Position numbers and translations under genes: made by a program. From NCBI GenBank assembly GCA_030141605.1, contig JAQGDQ010000146.1, positions 255,933 through 319,932 of the forward strand: a DNA stretch of 64,000 nt. The letters are read 5' to 3'. Every line of letters starts with the position of its first letter. The first letter of the stretch is position 1. The notes beneath the pieces are model-generated. The model saw only the letters and a list, made by a program, of their open reading frames with translations. It was not told the DNA's origin and did not search any database. Positions 24,590-37,700 of the stretch are shown here, one piece after another. This DNA comes from Tubiluchus corallicola (lineage: Eukaryota > Priapulida > Priapulimorpha > Priapulimorphida > Tubiluchidae).

Positions 24590-24822
24590 TTAATTTTCTT
24601 GCTTCAATAATGTCTTAGGTTGTTGTTGAACATTAAATTGCCGGGAGGAAGCTTGGGCCCTGTTGTTGTGAATTTTTAAATTAGTTGTTATTTAGTGTAT
24701 ATATGTTTCGTGTGTCTATTTAGTGCAAAATTAATTTTCTTGCTTTGATAATGTGTTAGGTTGTTGTTGAACATTTAATTGCCAGTTTGGGCGCTGTTGT
24801 TGTAAATTTCTAAATGAGTTTT
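24590..24822. repeat. Imperfect two-copy repeat
   Basis: TTAATTTTCTTGCTT, TTAGGTTGTTGTTGAACATT and GCTGTTGTTGT-like blocks occur twice about 140 bp apart. Confidence 0.6.
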
Positions 24823-25339
24823 TATTTGGAAATCTTTCAACTGGACATTTCCTTTTTATAAGTCACCTTTGCCTTGTGTGTAGGTCGTAATTGAGTGATT
24901 ACACGTAGTCACAACATGCACCTTAGGCGCACGACTACTGAGCCAATAATTAAGCACTGCTACGTGCTTTCTGGCTTCCCAAGGGCGGCATAAGCCAAAC
25001 TCATTTTCGCGTCAATCAGTCTGCACTGAACGCGAGTCTGCAGCAAAAGCGATTGTTGCATTAGAGATTTTGCAGTTGATTTTTCTGAATAATCAGTAAA
25101 AGAAGCTGGACTAATTAATAAAAACTGTGTTTATGTTGATGATTAGCTTGAAAACTTATTTTTCATTGACTGAATATGAAACCATCTGATCACCTGGTTG
25201 ATCAACTTTACCTAGAAAACTAAAGAGTGTCCAGCCATCTGTTTTTTCATTGAATTTAATTTTTTAAACACTGGGGTGGGCATCTTAAATGTACTGGTGT
25301 TAACCTCGGTTGTACAACTGTTCGTTGCACTTTTTCCCA

Positions 25340-25638
25340 TCTGGACGCGCACTTTTGCTCTCAAACTGGCGGAAGAGGAGACCGATTGCGATCCATTTAC
25401 TTCTCTTATGATCTCCCAGCTCAATAAAGAGGGAGACGAAGAGGAAGAACAAGAAGACGACGACGAAGAGGAGGAGGTTGATATAGCTTTGCGAGATGAC
25501 GATTCTAGTCCATGTGTCGACGGCAAACTCGCTGTTCCCCACGGCATTCAGTGCGAGGAAATGCCTCCCATGGAGAGACGACCGACACGTTCTGAGATTG
25601 TTATGAACAGACTCAAAGGTTGCAAACTATGGAAAGAG
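25340..25638 (+). CDS. Candidate acidic exon upstream of USP12/46
   Basis: This stretch is GC-richer than its surroundings and stays open in one frame. It holds a run of Glu/Asp ([16 protein letters not shown]) followed by [27 protein letters not shown] donor at 25639 and the USP acceptor at 25694 would define a 56-bp phase-0 intron joining ...CKLWKE to GANGSQ. If used, USP12/46 would gain an N-terminal extension of up to about 120 aa, which family members lack. [13 protein letters not shown] loosely resembles an RPEL (actin-binding) motif; this is only a visual resemblance. Its left edge is uncertain: an ATG at 25276 or 25409, or an acceptor CTCCCAG near 25421. It could also be an exon of a different gene or a chance ORF. 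Confidence 0.4.
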
Positions 25639-25694
25639 GTGAAGATTTGTCTCTGTTTATTCTTGCTTATTGCCATTTCTGTTATTATCTTCAG

Positions 25695-25775
25695 GGTGCT
25701 AATGGGTCGCAACTTGAGAAGGAGATTGGCTCCGAGCAATTCCCAACCAACGAACACTACTTTGGATTGGTAAAT
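25695..25775 (+). CDS. USP12/46: USP12/46 exon encoding [12 protein letters not shown]...GLVN
   Basis: 27 codons starting [12 protein letters not shown] and ending NEHYFGLVN, with donor GTAAGT. The acceptor is TTATCTTCAG at 25685-25694. It matches vertebrate USP12 from the glycine after the internal Met. Confidence 0.95.
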
Positions 25776-28700
25776 GTAAGTAGTCATTTATGCTGCATTT
25801 TATCCCAAGTTTAAAAAGAGAAAATAAGAATATTTCATTTGGTTTAATACGTGTTTATTAAAAGAAGACAGGGTGATTTTTCATACACTACCCCATTTTC
25901 AAGTCCGATAAAAAGTAAGCATTTTAACACAATTAATACTCCAAAAGCATTTCTGATAATTAAATAATACATGTAGATTGAAATCTTAATTAACGGCGCC
26001 TAACTGTTGGTGACATTGCAAAGTAACATAATTTTCAACAGCAAAAACATTCCACGAGCATGTTACGTATGTTTGAGAAAATAAAAGTTGAAGTAAAGTG
26101 CAATTGTAAGATATTCAGTGTGTTGCACTAAAACTAAGCAAGTTTTAAAGCAAAACTGCACCCAATCTTGAATTGTAGGTCAAAACAATCTGCTCTTTAA
26201 GATATTGAAAGAAAACATACTTTTTTCAGAAATAACTTACGTGAAAGAAATATAACCACACAAACACATTTTCCAGTTCGCGTCAGTAGTACTTTGCTGT
26301 TACATGGATTTTGCCATTCTCTAGTTCAATGGGCACTAGCATCTGCATTTCGGAAAGTGTTGCACAAAAAACAGGTGCTGTACCTCTCAGTTCAGATGTC
26401 TTAGTTTGTGATGAACTACACACGTTCGACAGCTCGTGCATGAGCACAGCTGTAAACTTAAGATTTGAATTTTTTATTATTCTTGAGAAAATATTGCATT
26501 TCTTTTCAATTTTATATATGGTATATTGTTTTGAGCTATACTTTAAGATTGGGTCAGGTTTTCGTTAACTGTATTATAGGTGCAACATAATTTCATATTA
26601 TTAAATGAGAGAACTCAATAGAGGTGCAGACACATGCCTTGGGCAAAACTGTAGTTTGATTGACCTGGTTAAGTTGATCTTTGACCTTTTGAGCCCAGAA
26701 GCAACGAGTTTGGCGATGTTGCAGATCTGGTGATTATAGTCTCATCTGTTTTGAATTTTTTTTTGATGTTGCGATCTTGACCTTTTCGTAACTCAAAAGG
26801 AATGGGTTTTGAACTCTTACCCATTCCTATCCACAAACCAAGTATGGTGATTATAACTTTATCTGTTTTGATTTTATCATTCACGCATGCATGCACACAC
26901 ACGCACACATGCACAGACACACTGGCAGATGCTACTAAACTCCTGCCCACGCTCGGACCCTCTTGCCTTGGACACGTGGATAAAGGATTGTGTGCAGGCT
27001 TGGTCTTAATAACATCACGCGCAGCCTGTATTTGCAAATGTAATTTACAGTTTTGATAGCGTGTGCAAATCTAATAGTCGTTCGTTAATCAGTGTGCGGG
27101 CGTCATTTGCAGTAATCAGAGAGTGGAGAGCAGAGACGATTAGTTTGGCTTGAAAAAATACTATAGTTAATTCTCATTACATCCGTGCTGGAAAACAAGT
27201 TCATCTGTACCTTATTTAGCAACAACTATTTTGGATTATCAGTTAAGACATAAAAATTCGTGAAAATTAAAACATAATATGTAAAAGCCATTTCACTTAG
27301 TTACATAGTTAGTGACTCTGTAAAAAGACTTGTAGACTGAATGAGCTTTTTTCTGGGGCTGTCAACATTCATTCTCATTTTTTGTATTTGAAAAATCGTT
27401 TTTTTTTGTATTCCAAAAATCGTATTTTTTGTATATCAAAAATCGTACTTTTTGTATTCCAAAAATCGTCCTTTTTGTATTTCAAAAATCGTATTTTTTG
27501 TATTCCAAAAATCGTCCTTTTTCTATTCCAAAAATTGTATTTTCTTGTATTCTAAAAATCATACTTTTTGTATTCCAAAAATCGTATTTTTTAAATGCCA
27601 TAAAATATGATTTTAGTTTCCGGCATTATTAATGGGACCCTCAACCCCGCTAACCAGTTTGTGCATTAGATGTTGGTACTTCTGTGTTGGCCGGACATAT
27701 GTATGTGTTTGTTTGGTTGATTTTTGTGTAACATCCATGTTATTGCGCTAGCATGGTCTTTCTTGACTGGTCTGGACCATATACTTCTGTTTTTTTTCAG
27801 TAATATTCAATCAAGGCATTTCAGGCAAAATCATCTATATATTTAGACATGATAATCAATAAACAAACCCTTATTTTACGTGTGGATTTTTTGATGAAAT
27901 GTTGTAAAATAAAAATTTTTGTTGTATTCATCATTCATCATCATCCAATGAACCATACGTCCAATGAGATGATTCTGTTCACCTCCCTTTGCCAGGACTC
28001 CCTACTCACTGCAATGTCCCTAGTGCATTTATCTCTAAGGATCAATGCTGAAGTGTTTAAATCCTTCTATGCAAAATTTAAATATGTTAACAGTTGTCCT
28101 CCTGCAGGTTTTTTAGCTGGTTCTATGGCTTGTTGAAGAGCTATCTTCATCGGATTATCATCAGGTAGTCTAAGCATATGCCCAATCCATCTTAAATGGC
28201 GTTTTTTATTTTTCTTGTCCAAGGTTCTTATTTTATTTTTCGTATAGATCTTTATTTGAGATTTCCTTTGGCCGTCTGATACCCAAAATGTTTCTGTAAT
28301 TTCGCCTTTGAAATGCATCAGTTTCAGATTTGCTTTTAACGTCCAAAGCTCAGAGTTGTACAGAAATACAAATTTCAACTAACGTTGAGAACATTCAAAT
28401 TTTTTTCCCACATCATCTTCCTATTCTCAAACTTTTGTGAGTTTTGAATAAGCCGATAATGCCATGATCTTCCGTCATGATATTTTGTCTTCTGTTGCTA
28501 GCAAACTATCGAGATACTTGCATTTTTTTCTGTAATTCATCGCCATGGTGTGTTTTGTTATACATTAGGGTATATGTATATAGATATAACCTAATATATA
28601 GTTGTATTGTTAATGTTAAATCTTTTTGGTAAAGAAGTACGTGTGTGTGTGTGTCTTTGTGTTCACGTGCGTGTATGCATGTGTGAGTGTGTACGTGTGT

Positions 28701-31700
28701 TACTGTTAAAACTAATTCAGGAGTGTTTACTACGATCTGGAAATTTCGCAAAAATCCTATGGCAAATCAGAACTCACTGAGAGGAACAGAGAACAACAAA
28801 GCTTATCCAGTAGACAATTTTGGTTAGCTAAGCACGGCATTTATATCGATCAAGCTTCAACGTCCAATTCTTCTCAAACAGTTTTATTTCCAGCTGTAAT
28901 CATTGCCGCGGGGCCCAGTGCTGTGTAATTTTGTTCAATTTCTCCGGACTTGAATAACCGCGAAACAACTTTGATCTTCACTAGAACTTTGATTTGCCAA
29001 ATAGCTGGCCTGGTAGGTATTTTTAGTCCTCATCAATGAAAATTTACATTTGCCTTCAGAGAAATGCATAAATTTTTACCGGGTAATGTTTGCCAGGCTA
29101 GTGGGCTATCTTTATGTGTTGTACAAAGAAAATTAAGGACATTATCATACATTTCGTACATTTTCGACAAGGATGCCGATGTCTGTTTTTATTATTTTTC
29201 TAATATGAAACTACAAATGCATAAAATGGTATCCTTCTTAGGAGATCATAATCAAAACAATTAAATCTCGAAAGTTTGTGTGCTGCACTGATATTTTGAG
29301 ATATTTTGAAGCTGTTTTTCTACTCTCATGCATTATTAATGAGTCCATAATAGGCTGCCTATTCAATATAACACTGAACCATACCACAAGCTTTTACTTT
29401 TGTTGCATATTTTTAGTTATGGACTTTCTATTCTGAACTTGTTTGCCATCTTACAGTCTGCTAGTATTTATTTTGCATTGCAGCATGTTGCATTGATATG
29501 CATCTCAGTCCATAGGGGAGAAAAGATAACACGGATAAGATGGGATTATTTCTGACATTCTGGAACTTTTCTTGTGTGTCTTTATAAGTCTTCAGTTTGT
29601 CAGCAAAAAAGCCCTACCTACTACTCACTGATGCGCTTAAATTTAGTTGGTTCATGCAACTTATTTTCTAATATGACCTTCGTCATGAGTCGGTTTATTT
29701 TATTGGCGTCATGTTCATATAAGTCACACTGTGGTTTTTGCTTTTGCATTCACCTTAATGAATTAAAGAGTGACACTTTGAATCAAAAATGCAATAAGAA
29801 TTGGGTTAACAGATGCCAAGGTTTAGGTACTATGCTTTCACTCCAAAAACATGTCAGCTTTCATAACAACAACAACTTCAAATCAGTAACTTCAGGGCAC
29901 TGTTAATGCAGTGCGTAACTAGTGTTTAGTTGATAACACATCAGTTTTCATAATTTAATACAGTGCCTAACAATTTTTTTGTTTGAATAAATTAGTTTTC
30001 TTGGCTACTCAGAAAAGGGCAGCATGGGCCTACTTACTTGACAGGAATTGCAGGATGTACTGTGATTGTGTGGTATATGCCACTGCAAGCATTTGGTAGT
30101 TGAATTTTGTTATATGATTAATTTTTTGTGTCGTCGCAAAAATGTTGACACCCAATAGTACGCGTGAAGCCGGATAAGCGGTTTATTAATGTCTTAGGGT
30201 AATCTCTGTAGTGATGGGGGCACGTTCATTTTTGGGTATGTGACATTTTTTTAAAAAATACACCTAAAACACTCATTAAACATTCATCCATGAATGACGT
30301 CATTTTTGGTGCACGGTGTCGTCTTTTCCACCTGTAAATGGCTTCTTCTCAACCCCAAAATTGAAAAACGTTTAGTTTAAGAAGGGATACGCTCCTCTTA
30401 CATCAATTATCTCATATGAGTGACATGTAACGTAACTGCTAGTAAGTACGACTTGCCTGATTGATAATCGCCCGTAGTAATGATTCAAGCTGCGAACGGA
30501 AAACACAGAATGTTACTTAGTCGTTCGTGCAAATCGTCTTTGTGTGTGTAGGAACCTGTCGGCGAACGTGAAGCCAGTTTTACAAGGTTCAGCGTTGCTA
30601 ATTAATGGAGGATTAACAGACTGATGATCACGTTTTCGTCGCGAACGTCACTAATTTTCGTTAATTAAGCTGTTATGGCGTTGATGTTTCCTTAAATTAT
30701 TAATATTATGAATTCAATCAATTAAGAAATTAATTAATAAAAATATTAATCCATTTATGCAGTTTTGAACGCTGCAAGGCATTACACTCATATCTTGGTT
30801 TACCGGACATGAGTGGGGAGATGTCGGTCCGAATTTTCCGATACTCAACTAATCAGTAGGTGCCGTATATTAGATTCACGGTAATGTAGAATTAATCGCA
30901 TAATTGTCTCAGAAACGCTCCTATGCAAAAGTATATAAAAACCGTCAGCAATTGAGTCGAATAACTCCACATAATTGACTCTCCCATGGAGATATACACG
31001 TGGTTACACTGATGTAATGATGTAAACAAAGTGACGCCCCGCCAGCTAGCAGTCAACTCACGAAACAACGGACTGTGTCCGTATCGTACGCGGGATTTTT
31101 TAACAGTGCAGATTTCGTCCGATTCTTACAAATAGATCTGCAAAAGCGAGGTCTGGCAAACCGAGATATGAGTGTACGTAACTCAGAGGCGGCTAAAATG
31201 TTGGTTATTGTGGCTGGACAGGAATGTAGTACATTATCAAATTTCCATGTAACTACGAACCATTGTGATAAATTAAATCTTATTAACAATGCTTTCTCAC
31301 CTTGAGGTTTTCCGATTTTTCTCAAAATCCCATGCAGTAAGGAAGTTCGGTTCACAGTGAAACCCCGTGTTCAGTTAGCTGCAGCTACTTTGCGAGTTTG
31401 TACTATATAATGATGTCTAAATTAAGTTATACTTGCCATATTTCTCATATATGAAGTACCATTAATAATGTGTGTCAATGTAACATCAGACTATTTGTCT
31501 TTTAGCAAAGTTCTACTAACCACTTCAAAATCTGAAAATATATGTATATAAAACAAATATATGTGTGCCTTATTTTTCTTTTTCAAGAATATAGCTATCA
31601 GTGTTGCATTAATAAAATATAAATCGTCAGTCTGTTAAAAGAGAGATTAAATTTTATAATTTTATGCTGAAATGTGTTAATTGTTGTTCGTTAAATAAGA

Positions 31701-34700
31701 AAGAAGTAATTGAGTAGTTAAATTTAAGACTGAATTCCGCGAGGATTTCTCGCGAAAATGGAAAATGCAGTATTTATATCATGCGGCTAAATTCCTCACG
31801 AGGAGGATACATAGGTTCTAACTGACAACAGAATTACTCATGAGGAACTGCACGAAGCATTTTGCTGTGCGCTCTCACTGTGTAGTGGACCTTAGTAAAA
31901 TGGGCACACATTTGCTGGTCATTGGACATTTTCCCTTGTGCCAGTAATAATACTCTGGTCGTCCAACCCAAAATTAAAAATGTTTGACAGGTCTAGTACG
32001 CTGTTGTGCGCATGCGACCAGGCGCCCATGTCTGAGCCCAGGTAGAGAAAGCACTGTTTTTGTTGTCAGTTGTCACGTGCTTACGGTGAATGGAGCAAGC
32101 TTGAGCTGCGTCAGTTTAGGCTGTTAGTTAGCAAAATATATTTTTTGTTTAGGATTTATCAAGATTATGTATAAACTTTCTCATGTTTGTTTGTTTAAAT
32201 TATAATTACAAAATTGACATTACATATGTTTGTTTCGTTTTACACAGTATTAATACAATCGCTAAAAATTTTCTGAAGCAGTTCCCCCAGTAATTTTAGC
32301 TACTAACTGCCACTTGCCCTGTTGTCATTTTGTCTAACTAACATTTTCTACATAAACAGGTTGTACGTTCTGTGATCTTTGTTATTTGCAGTTTGGTAAC
32401 ACCTGCTATTGCAACTCTGTCCTCCAAGCACTGTATTTCTGCAAGCCATTCCGGGAGAAGGTACTTCAGTATAAGGCACAACAAAAGCGTAACAAGGAGA
32501 CACTGTTGAGCTGCTTGTCCGATCTCTTCTACAACATTGCCACTCAGAAGAAACGGGTTGGAACCATTGCACCCAAAAAATTCATCACTCGCTTGCGCAA
32601 AGAAAACGGTTTGTGATCATATTACAGTAAATTCCGCAAAACTCAAATTCAACCGAACTGGAAAAAAACTTTGAGTTAGGCGATGTTGACCATTTTCCAG
32701 CATAGCAAATCTTAACCCCGCCTCCAGAAGGCAGAAAGTCAACCCTTCTATACATAATCGACAAGATTTGAGGACAATTACTTAAAGAATAACAAATTAT
32801 GTAGTGAAATACGATTTTTTTTCTGTTACAAAAGAACACGTACACAACACTGTTAAACAATACAACTGAGACTTTCCCGGAAAGATCAGTACCGGAGAAA
32901 ATAATCGGGATCACGACTTCAGAATTTTCCCAGTAGACGATACTGTTTTTGAGTTGTATAAAACTTTATTTTTCTAGAGTATAAATTACGTTTTGGGTTT
33001 AGGCGAAGCAAATTACATGTATTTTGATTAAATGGACCATAATTTTTTATTTGGGTTAGGTGAAATTCTGAATTATATATTTTGAGTTAAGCGATGTTTT
33101 TTGTAGGAAAAATTTGGGAATCCATTTCACTGAAATTCTGTGAGTTGGGCGAAAATTTGAGTTACATGTTTTTTAGTTATGCAGAGTTTACTGCAGTAAT
33201 AATAATAATACTAAACTGATAAATAACCGGTTTATAACTATTTGAGAACTTGAATTGTATTCCTGTTTTGCTTATTATTATGTTTATAATGAACTTACTG
33301 AATTTTACTCTAAAAATATTTCCTCCTTTTGCAGAAAACCCCGTAAGTGAGCAGTTTATGTTTATTAATTGCCTAAATGATATAGAGATGAGAAACTTGG
33401 TAATAAATTTTATGTACGACGTGAGTAAGAAAAGGGGAGTGAAACAGGATAACAAATATCTTTAACTTGAACTCCAGCCTACAAAATGTGTTCTTACTAC
33501 ATGTATTGTACAGTTGTTTCTATCTGTTAGTATTGTGCTTTTGTTATCGTTGTGCTTTTGTTAGTATTGTACTTTTGCTAGTATTGTGCCTTTGTTAGTA
33601 TTGTGCTTCTGTTATCATTGTGCTTTTGTTAGTATTGTGCTTTTATTATCATGCTTTTGTTAGTATTGTGCTTTTGTTATCATTATGCTTTTGTTAGTAT
33701 TGTGCTTTTGTTATCATTATGGTTTTGTTAGTATTGTGCTTTTGTTAGTATTGTTCTTTTGTTATCATTGTGCTTTTGTTAGTGTTGTGTTTTTTTGGTA
33801 TTGTCGTTCCATCCCATGTACAGAGTCAATGTTTTTCTGTTCTCTTTATCTTGTATGTCCAATAAACTGTAACCGATGTGCACTTGCACATGTAATTACA
33901 TATTTGTAAGTTTATTGATGTTACATTTAGCTTTGCAAGTCTATAAAGTTTTTTTGCATTCCTTTGTTGAAAAAAAACACCTACTTACCCGTTATCTCAT
34001 AACCTGTTGGTGATTTTTAAAAAGTTTGTTGTTTTTTGCAGAGCTGTTTGATAACTATATGCAGCAAGATGCTCATGAATTTCTCAACTATCTGCTCAAT
34101 ACGATTGCCGATTTATTACAAGGTAATTCCATAAACTTCTATATGATTTCTGCATGAATTCTTTTCTTCGGCTTAAAATCACTATGAATTAGCGAGCAAT
34201 GCACAAGTGATCTAAGTCCATTAGTTGTTTTCTAGAAAAAGTAATGACTAGCGCATTACGCTTATAACATTAACTATTTTTACCGATTTTTGCTGCTGAC
34301 ATTTCAGAATTTATACTTATTCAGAATAAGGACTACTAGGGCTGCTATAAATATGACAAAGAGAAGTGTATTATCTTAGAAGATTGTAAAAATCAATACG
34401 TATTTCGTACTTGGCTGAAAAAAGTCTGAATCAATAAGAAAGTGTTAGTTTGATTTGCGTCAGAGTGAATTACAGTCAACCTCGGATATATGGGACACTT
34501 CCGGACCGGAAAAAATCATCCCTTATAGCCGCAGTTGGGGCAGACTGATTTTCACGAGTTTTGATGCCCGATGCTGATTAAGTCAGTACTAGAAATATAC
34601 TTGAGAGCAGTATATCATTCAGCAACTGAAGAACCTGATGGGGAATTGTAAATTGAGATGTATATTTCAAATACCTCTGGCTAGAAACTAGTACTGCAAC

Positions 34701-37700
34701 TTCAACGTGGATTATCTCAGCTTAGAAATAACATAGAGTGATGAGCTTGGTATCAAAGTGATCCTCATGAAGTGGAGATTTAGGATATGTGAATAACTAG
34801 AAAAACTTATTTGCCGACTTATGGACATTTTGCTCTGCAACACACGTATACATAATAAAGTCATCAGATTTTAATAGATTTCATAGAAGTGCATTTGTTG
34901 CTGTTAGTAGTCACTTGTTGCCTGGTATGCCAGGTGGCTTGTTCGGAGTTATTTCTCATAGGAATCTACGTCAGAGCTACACGTATCCACAAATGTGACA
35001 TGAGATCATTTTTCTGGCATTGCATTAAGAACGTGAGCGAAAACATTACTCATGTCATGTGAAAGCCCATCTACTGCCTTTCCTGAAATATATTGCGTGT
35101 AATTGGTCATTACGTGTGACAGCACATGTGTGAGCTCTACTTTCTTTGTGGTGAGCGGCAGCTGTTGATTAAATCTAAAAAACTGTAAAAGCTCTTGTTA
35201 AACCTGTTTTTGTGTCATTCCTGACTTACAGTGATTAACTGAAGACGTAGACATAGACATAGAACATTTACTTTCTCCAATTAGTTTAACATCAAAAGTT
35301 TTTTAGATATTAAGTAATTATAATTATGGAGCAGGGCAGGGAAGGACCATATGGTCATCTAGTTTCCTGCTCTTTCTTATAAATAGATTAGTATATTAAA
35401 AATTAACGGTGATGCTGCAGATAACAAAAACAAAAACAATAAGAAAAAATAATAATAAAAACAGTATAAATGATACAAATTATCCAAAAAGAACTGAAAA
35501 CAAAAAATGATAAAGTTAGATACCTAAATTTAAACAAAACAAAACAATTATTCAGTAATTAGGATTATTACTTGTAGTAGTTTCAAATGGGGTCTTATTA
35601 ACACTGGAATTTGACCAAGGTTAGTGAGTAAAGTTAGAAACTGAGAGTATGGAAAGAAAAAATAAGCATCAAAAAGTGTAATATAGAAAAATTTATGAGA
35701 AAAAGTAAGTTTGTGAAAGAGCAACAATTACTTAGGAGATGAGGAGAAAAAAAGAAAAGATGAAGGATTTGGAAAACTTGATCACAGCTCTTACATGTAG
35801 TATTTGCACTTCCCATAAGTAGTAAAATATTCCCAAAAGGTTAGGGGCTGTGGTGTTTTGTTTCCCTCGGAAGGCTCGTAGAGAAAACCAGAATATACGT
35901 CATCAAATTAAACTAGTTTATTATATGAGAATTCTACAACACAAAAGTATGAAGGAACGCGAAATATTTACAGTAGATGTGATAATCTGAAAACGTGAAA
36001 ATGTGAAAGCGAGAAAGCGTATCTGAGAATGTGAGAATACGAGGATACAAGAGAATAAACTCCAGCGGCCAGCTCCGCCTTATATATCAGTGCAAAGGAA
36101 CAATCTAGAAAGCACTATGCGCATCGCGTATAGAAAGTTCTGGAATCTTCTACAAGGTAAGAAGATTGTTCTACTATACTATAGAATATTCCAGATCTCC
36201 ACAACAGGGGCATAGCCAGGTTCTGAAGTTAGGGGCTTAGCCAGGTTCTGAAGTTAGGGGCACAGCCAGGTTCTGAAGTTAGGGGCACAGCCAGGTTCTG
36301 AAGTTAGGGGAGCAAGCAGATTCCAACATTCAAGCACGTAGCAGATTCAAACGTATTGTCTAAGATATTACGGTTGCCAGAGTTGAATAATTTGAAAACA
36401 CATTTTATTGATACTGGTTGGAACATAGCTATATCTAAATTATGGAAACTGTCGTATAGACCTGACACTTATTACTGGTACCATTCAGCCGAGTAATCAC
36501 TTTGCAAAACGGTTTCTTAAATTCTATGTAGCATGTAAATAGTAGCAACTCTACAGTTAACTTTATAGCCAAACATACATTATATGACGTAAACTCATTA
36601 ATGAGTTTCAACTTGTATAAAATTGTTATAGAAAATAATTTTACCCTAAAAGATATATGTAGTAATTTTTATGTATTACCTCATAAAATTTTAAAAATAA
36701 GCGAGTTAAGTTCCAGGAAGCTAGAGTTTTATTGAAAACAGGAATTTTAATTTTTTATTGAAGTTTCCGTGCTTGTTGTTGTTGTTGTTTTTGTTCTTGT
36801 TCTTGCAGTCGTAGTCATCATTGTCGTTGTCGTCGTCATCATTGTCTTTGTTGCTGTTGTTGTCGTTATCATTGTCGTTGTTGTTGTTGTCAGTAATTGA
36901 TATTTATTTTTACTTTTACTGCTAGTCTACTAATTTCTTTTAATTGAACCACGTGTGTAACTTAACTGTACAGGTGTGTCCAAAAATAAATGATGTTAAT
37001 AATAATAAGAAGAAACGCGCCGTGACACATACCAAACAATTTTTTACACATTGATTATACATTTTAATTTTGCGTTTAAAATCAAACCACGAGGTAGACA
37101 CAGTTTTAAAGAGAGAAGAGAACATAATTATTTTGTATTTAAAAAGCACAATAAAAAGTTGTACAGTAAGTGCATAAAAAAATATAAAAAAGATTAAACT
37201 TTTATCGCACTAGTGAACTAAATATTTAAAAGATTATTGGAAAGGCGCCAATTTAGAAAAATGCGCTCGGGTAGGGCGGCATTTGCTCTTTTTTCCCCTA
37301 TTAGCTACGCCAGTGCATATAATATGAAATGCCGCTGTACGCTGTACAATTTCCACTATGTTTTTCATTGCAAAGTAAAACTTTTGTTTCAGTGTACAGG
37401 AATTTTCCTTTTTTAGTTTAACATTGTTCACCAAAGTTTAACATGTTTTTAACCATAAATATAATTATTATGGTACTGCTAAGCTAATACCTTGTATGAT
37501 TAGTACAAGCAGCTTAAAGCAAAACCTGATTCAATCTTAAACTGTAGGTCAAAACAATCGACTCTTTAAAATATTGAAAGGAAGCATACTATTTTTTCAA
37601 AAATGACTTACGTGAAAGAATTATTACCACACAAACACAATTTCATGTTCGCGCCACTAGTTCTTCGCCGTTACATGCATTTTGCCATTTGTTAGTTAGA

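Noticed and set aside
24292-24610. Hydrophobic 73-81 codon frames
   Set aside because: T-rich sequence translates to Phe/Leu in any frame; no motif, start context or splice partner.
25276-25773. 165-codon single-exon membrane protein
   Set aside because: Its last third overlaps a certain USP12/46 exon in another frame, and the membrane-like part is the T-rich tract before that exon.
31053-31355. Frames at 31.1-31.3 kb on both strands
   Set aside because: They cover the end of a family B MITE and show no protein family pattern.
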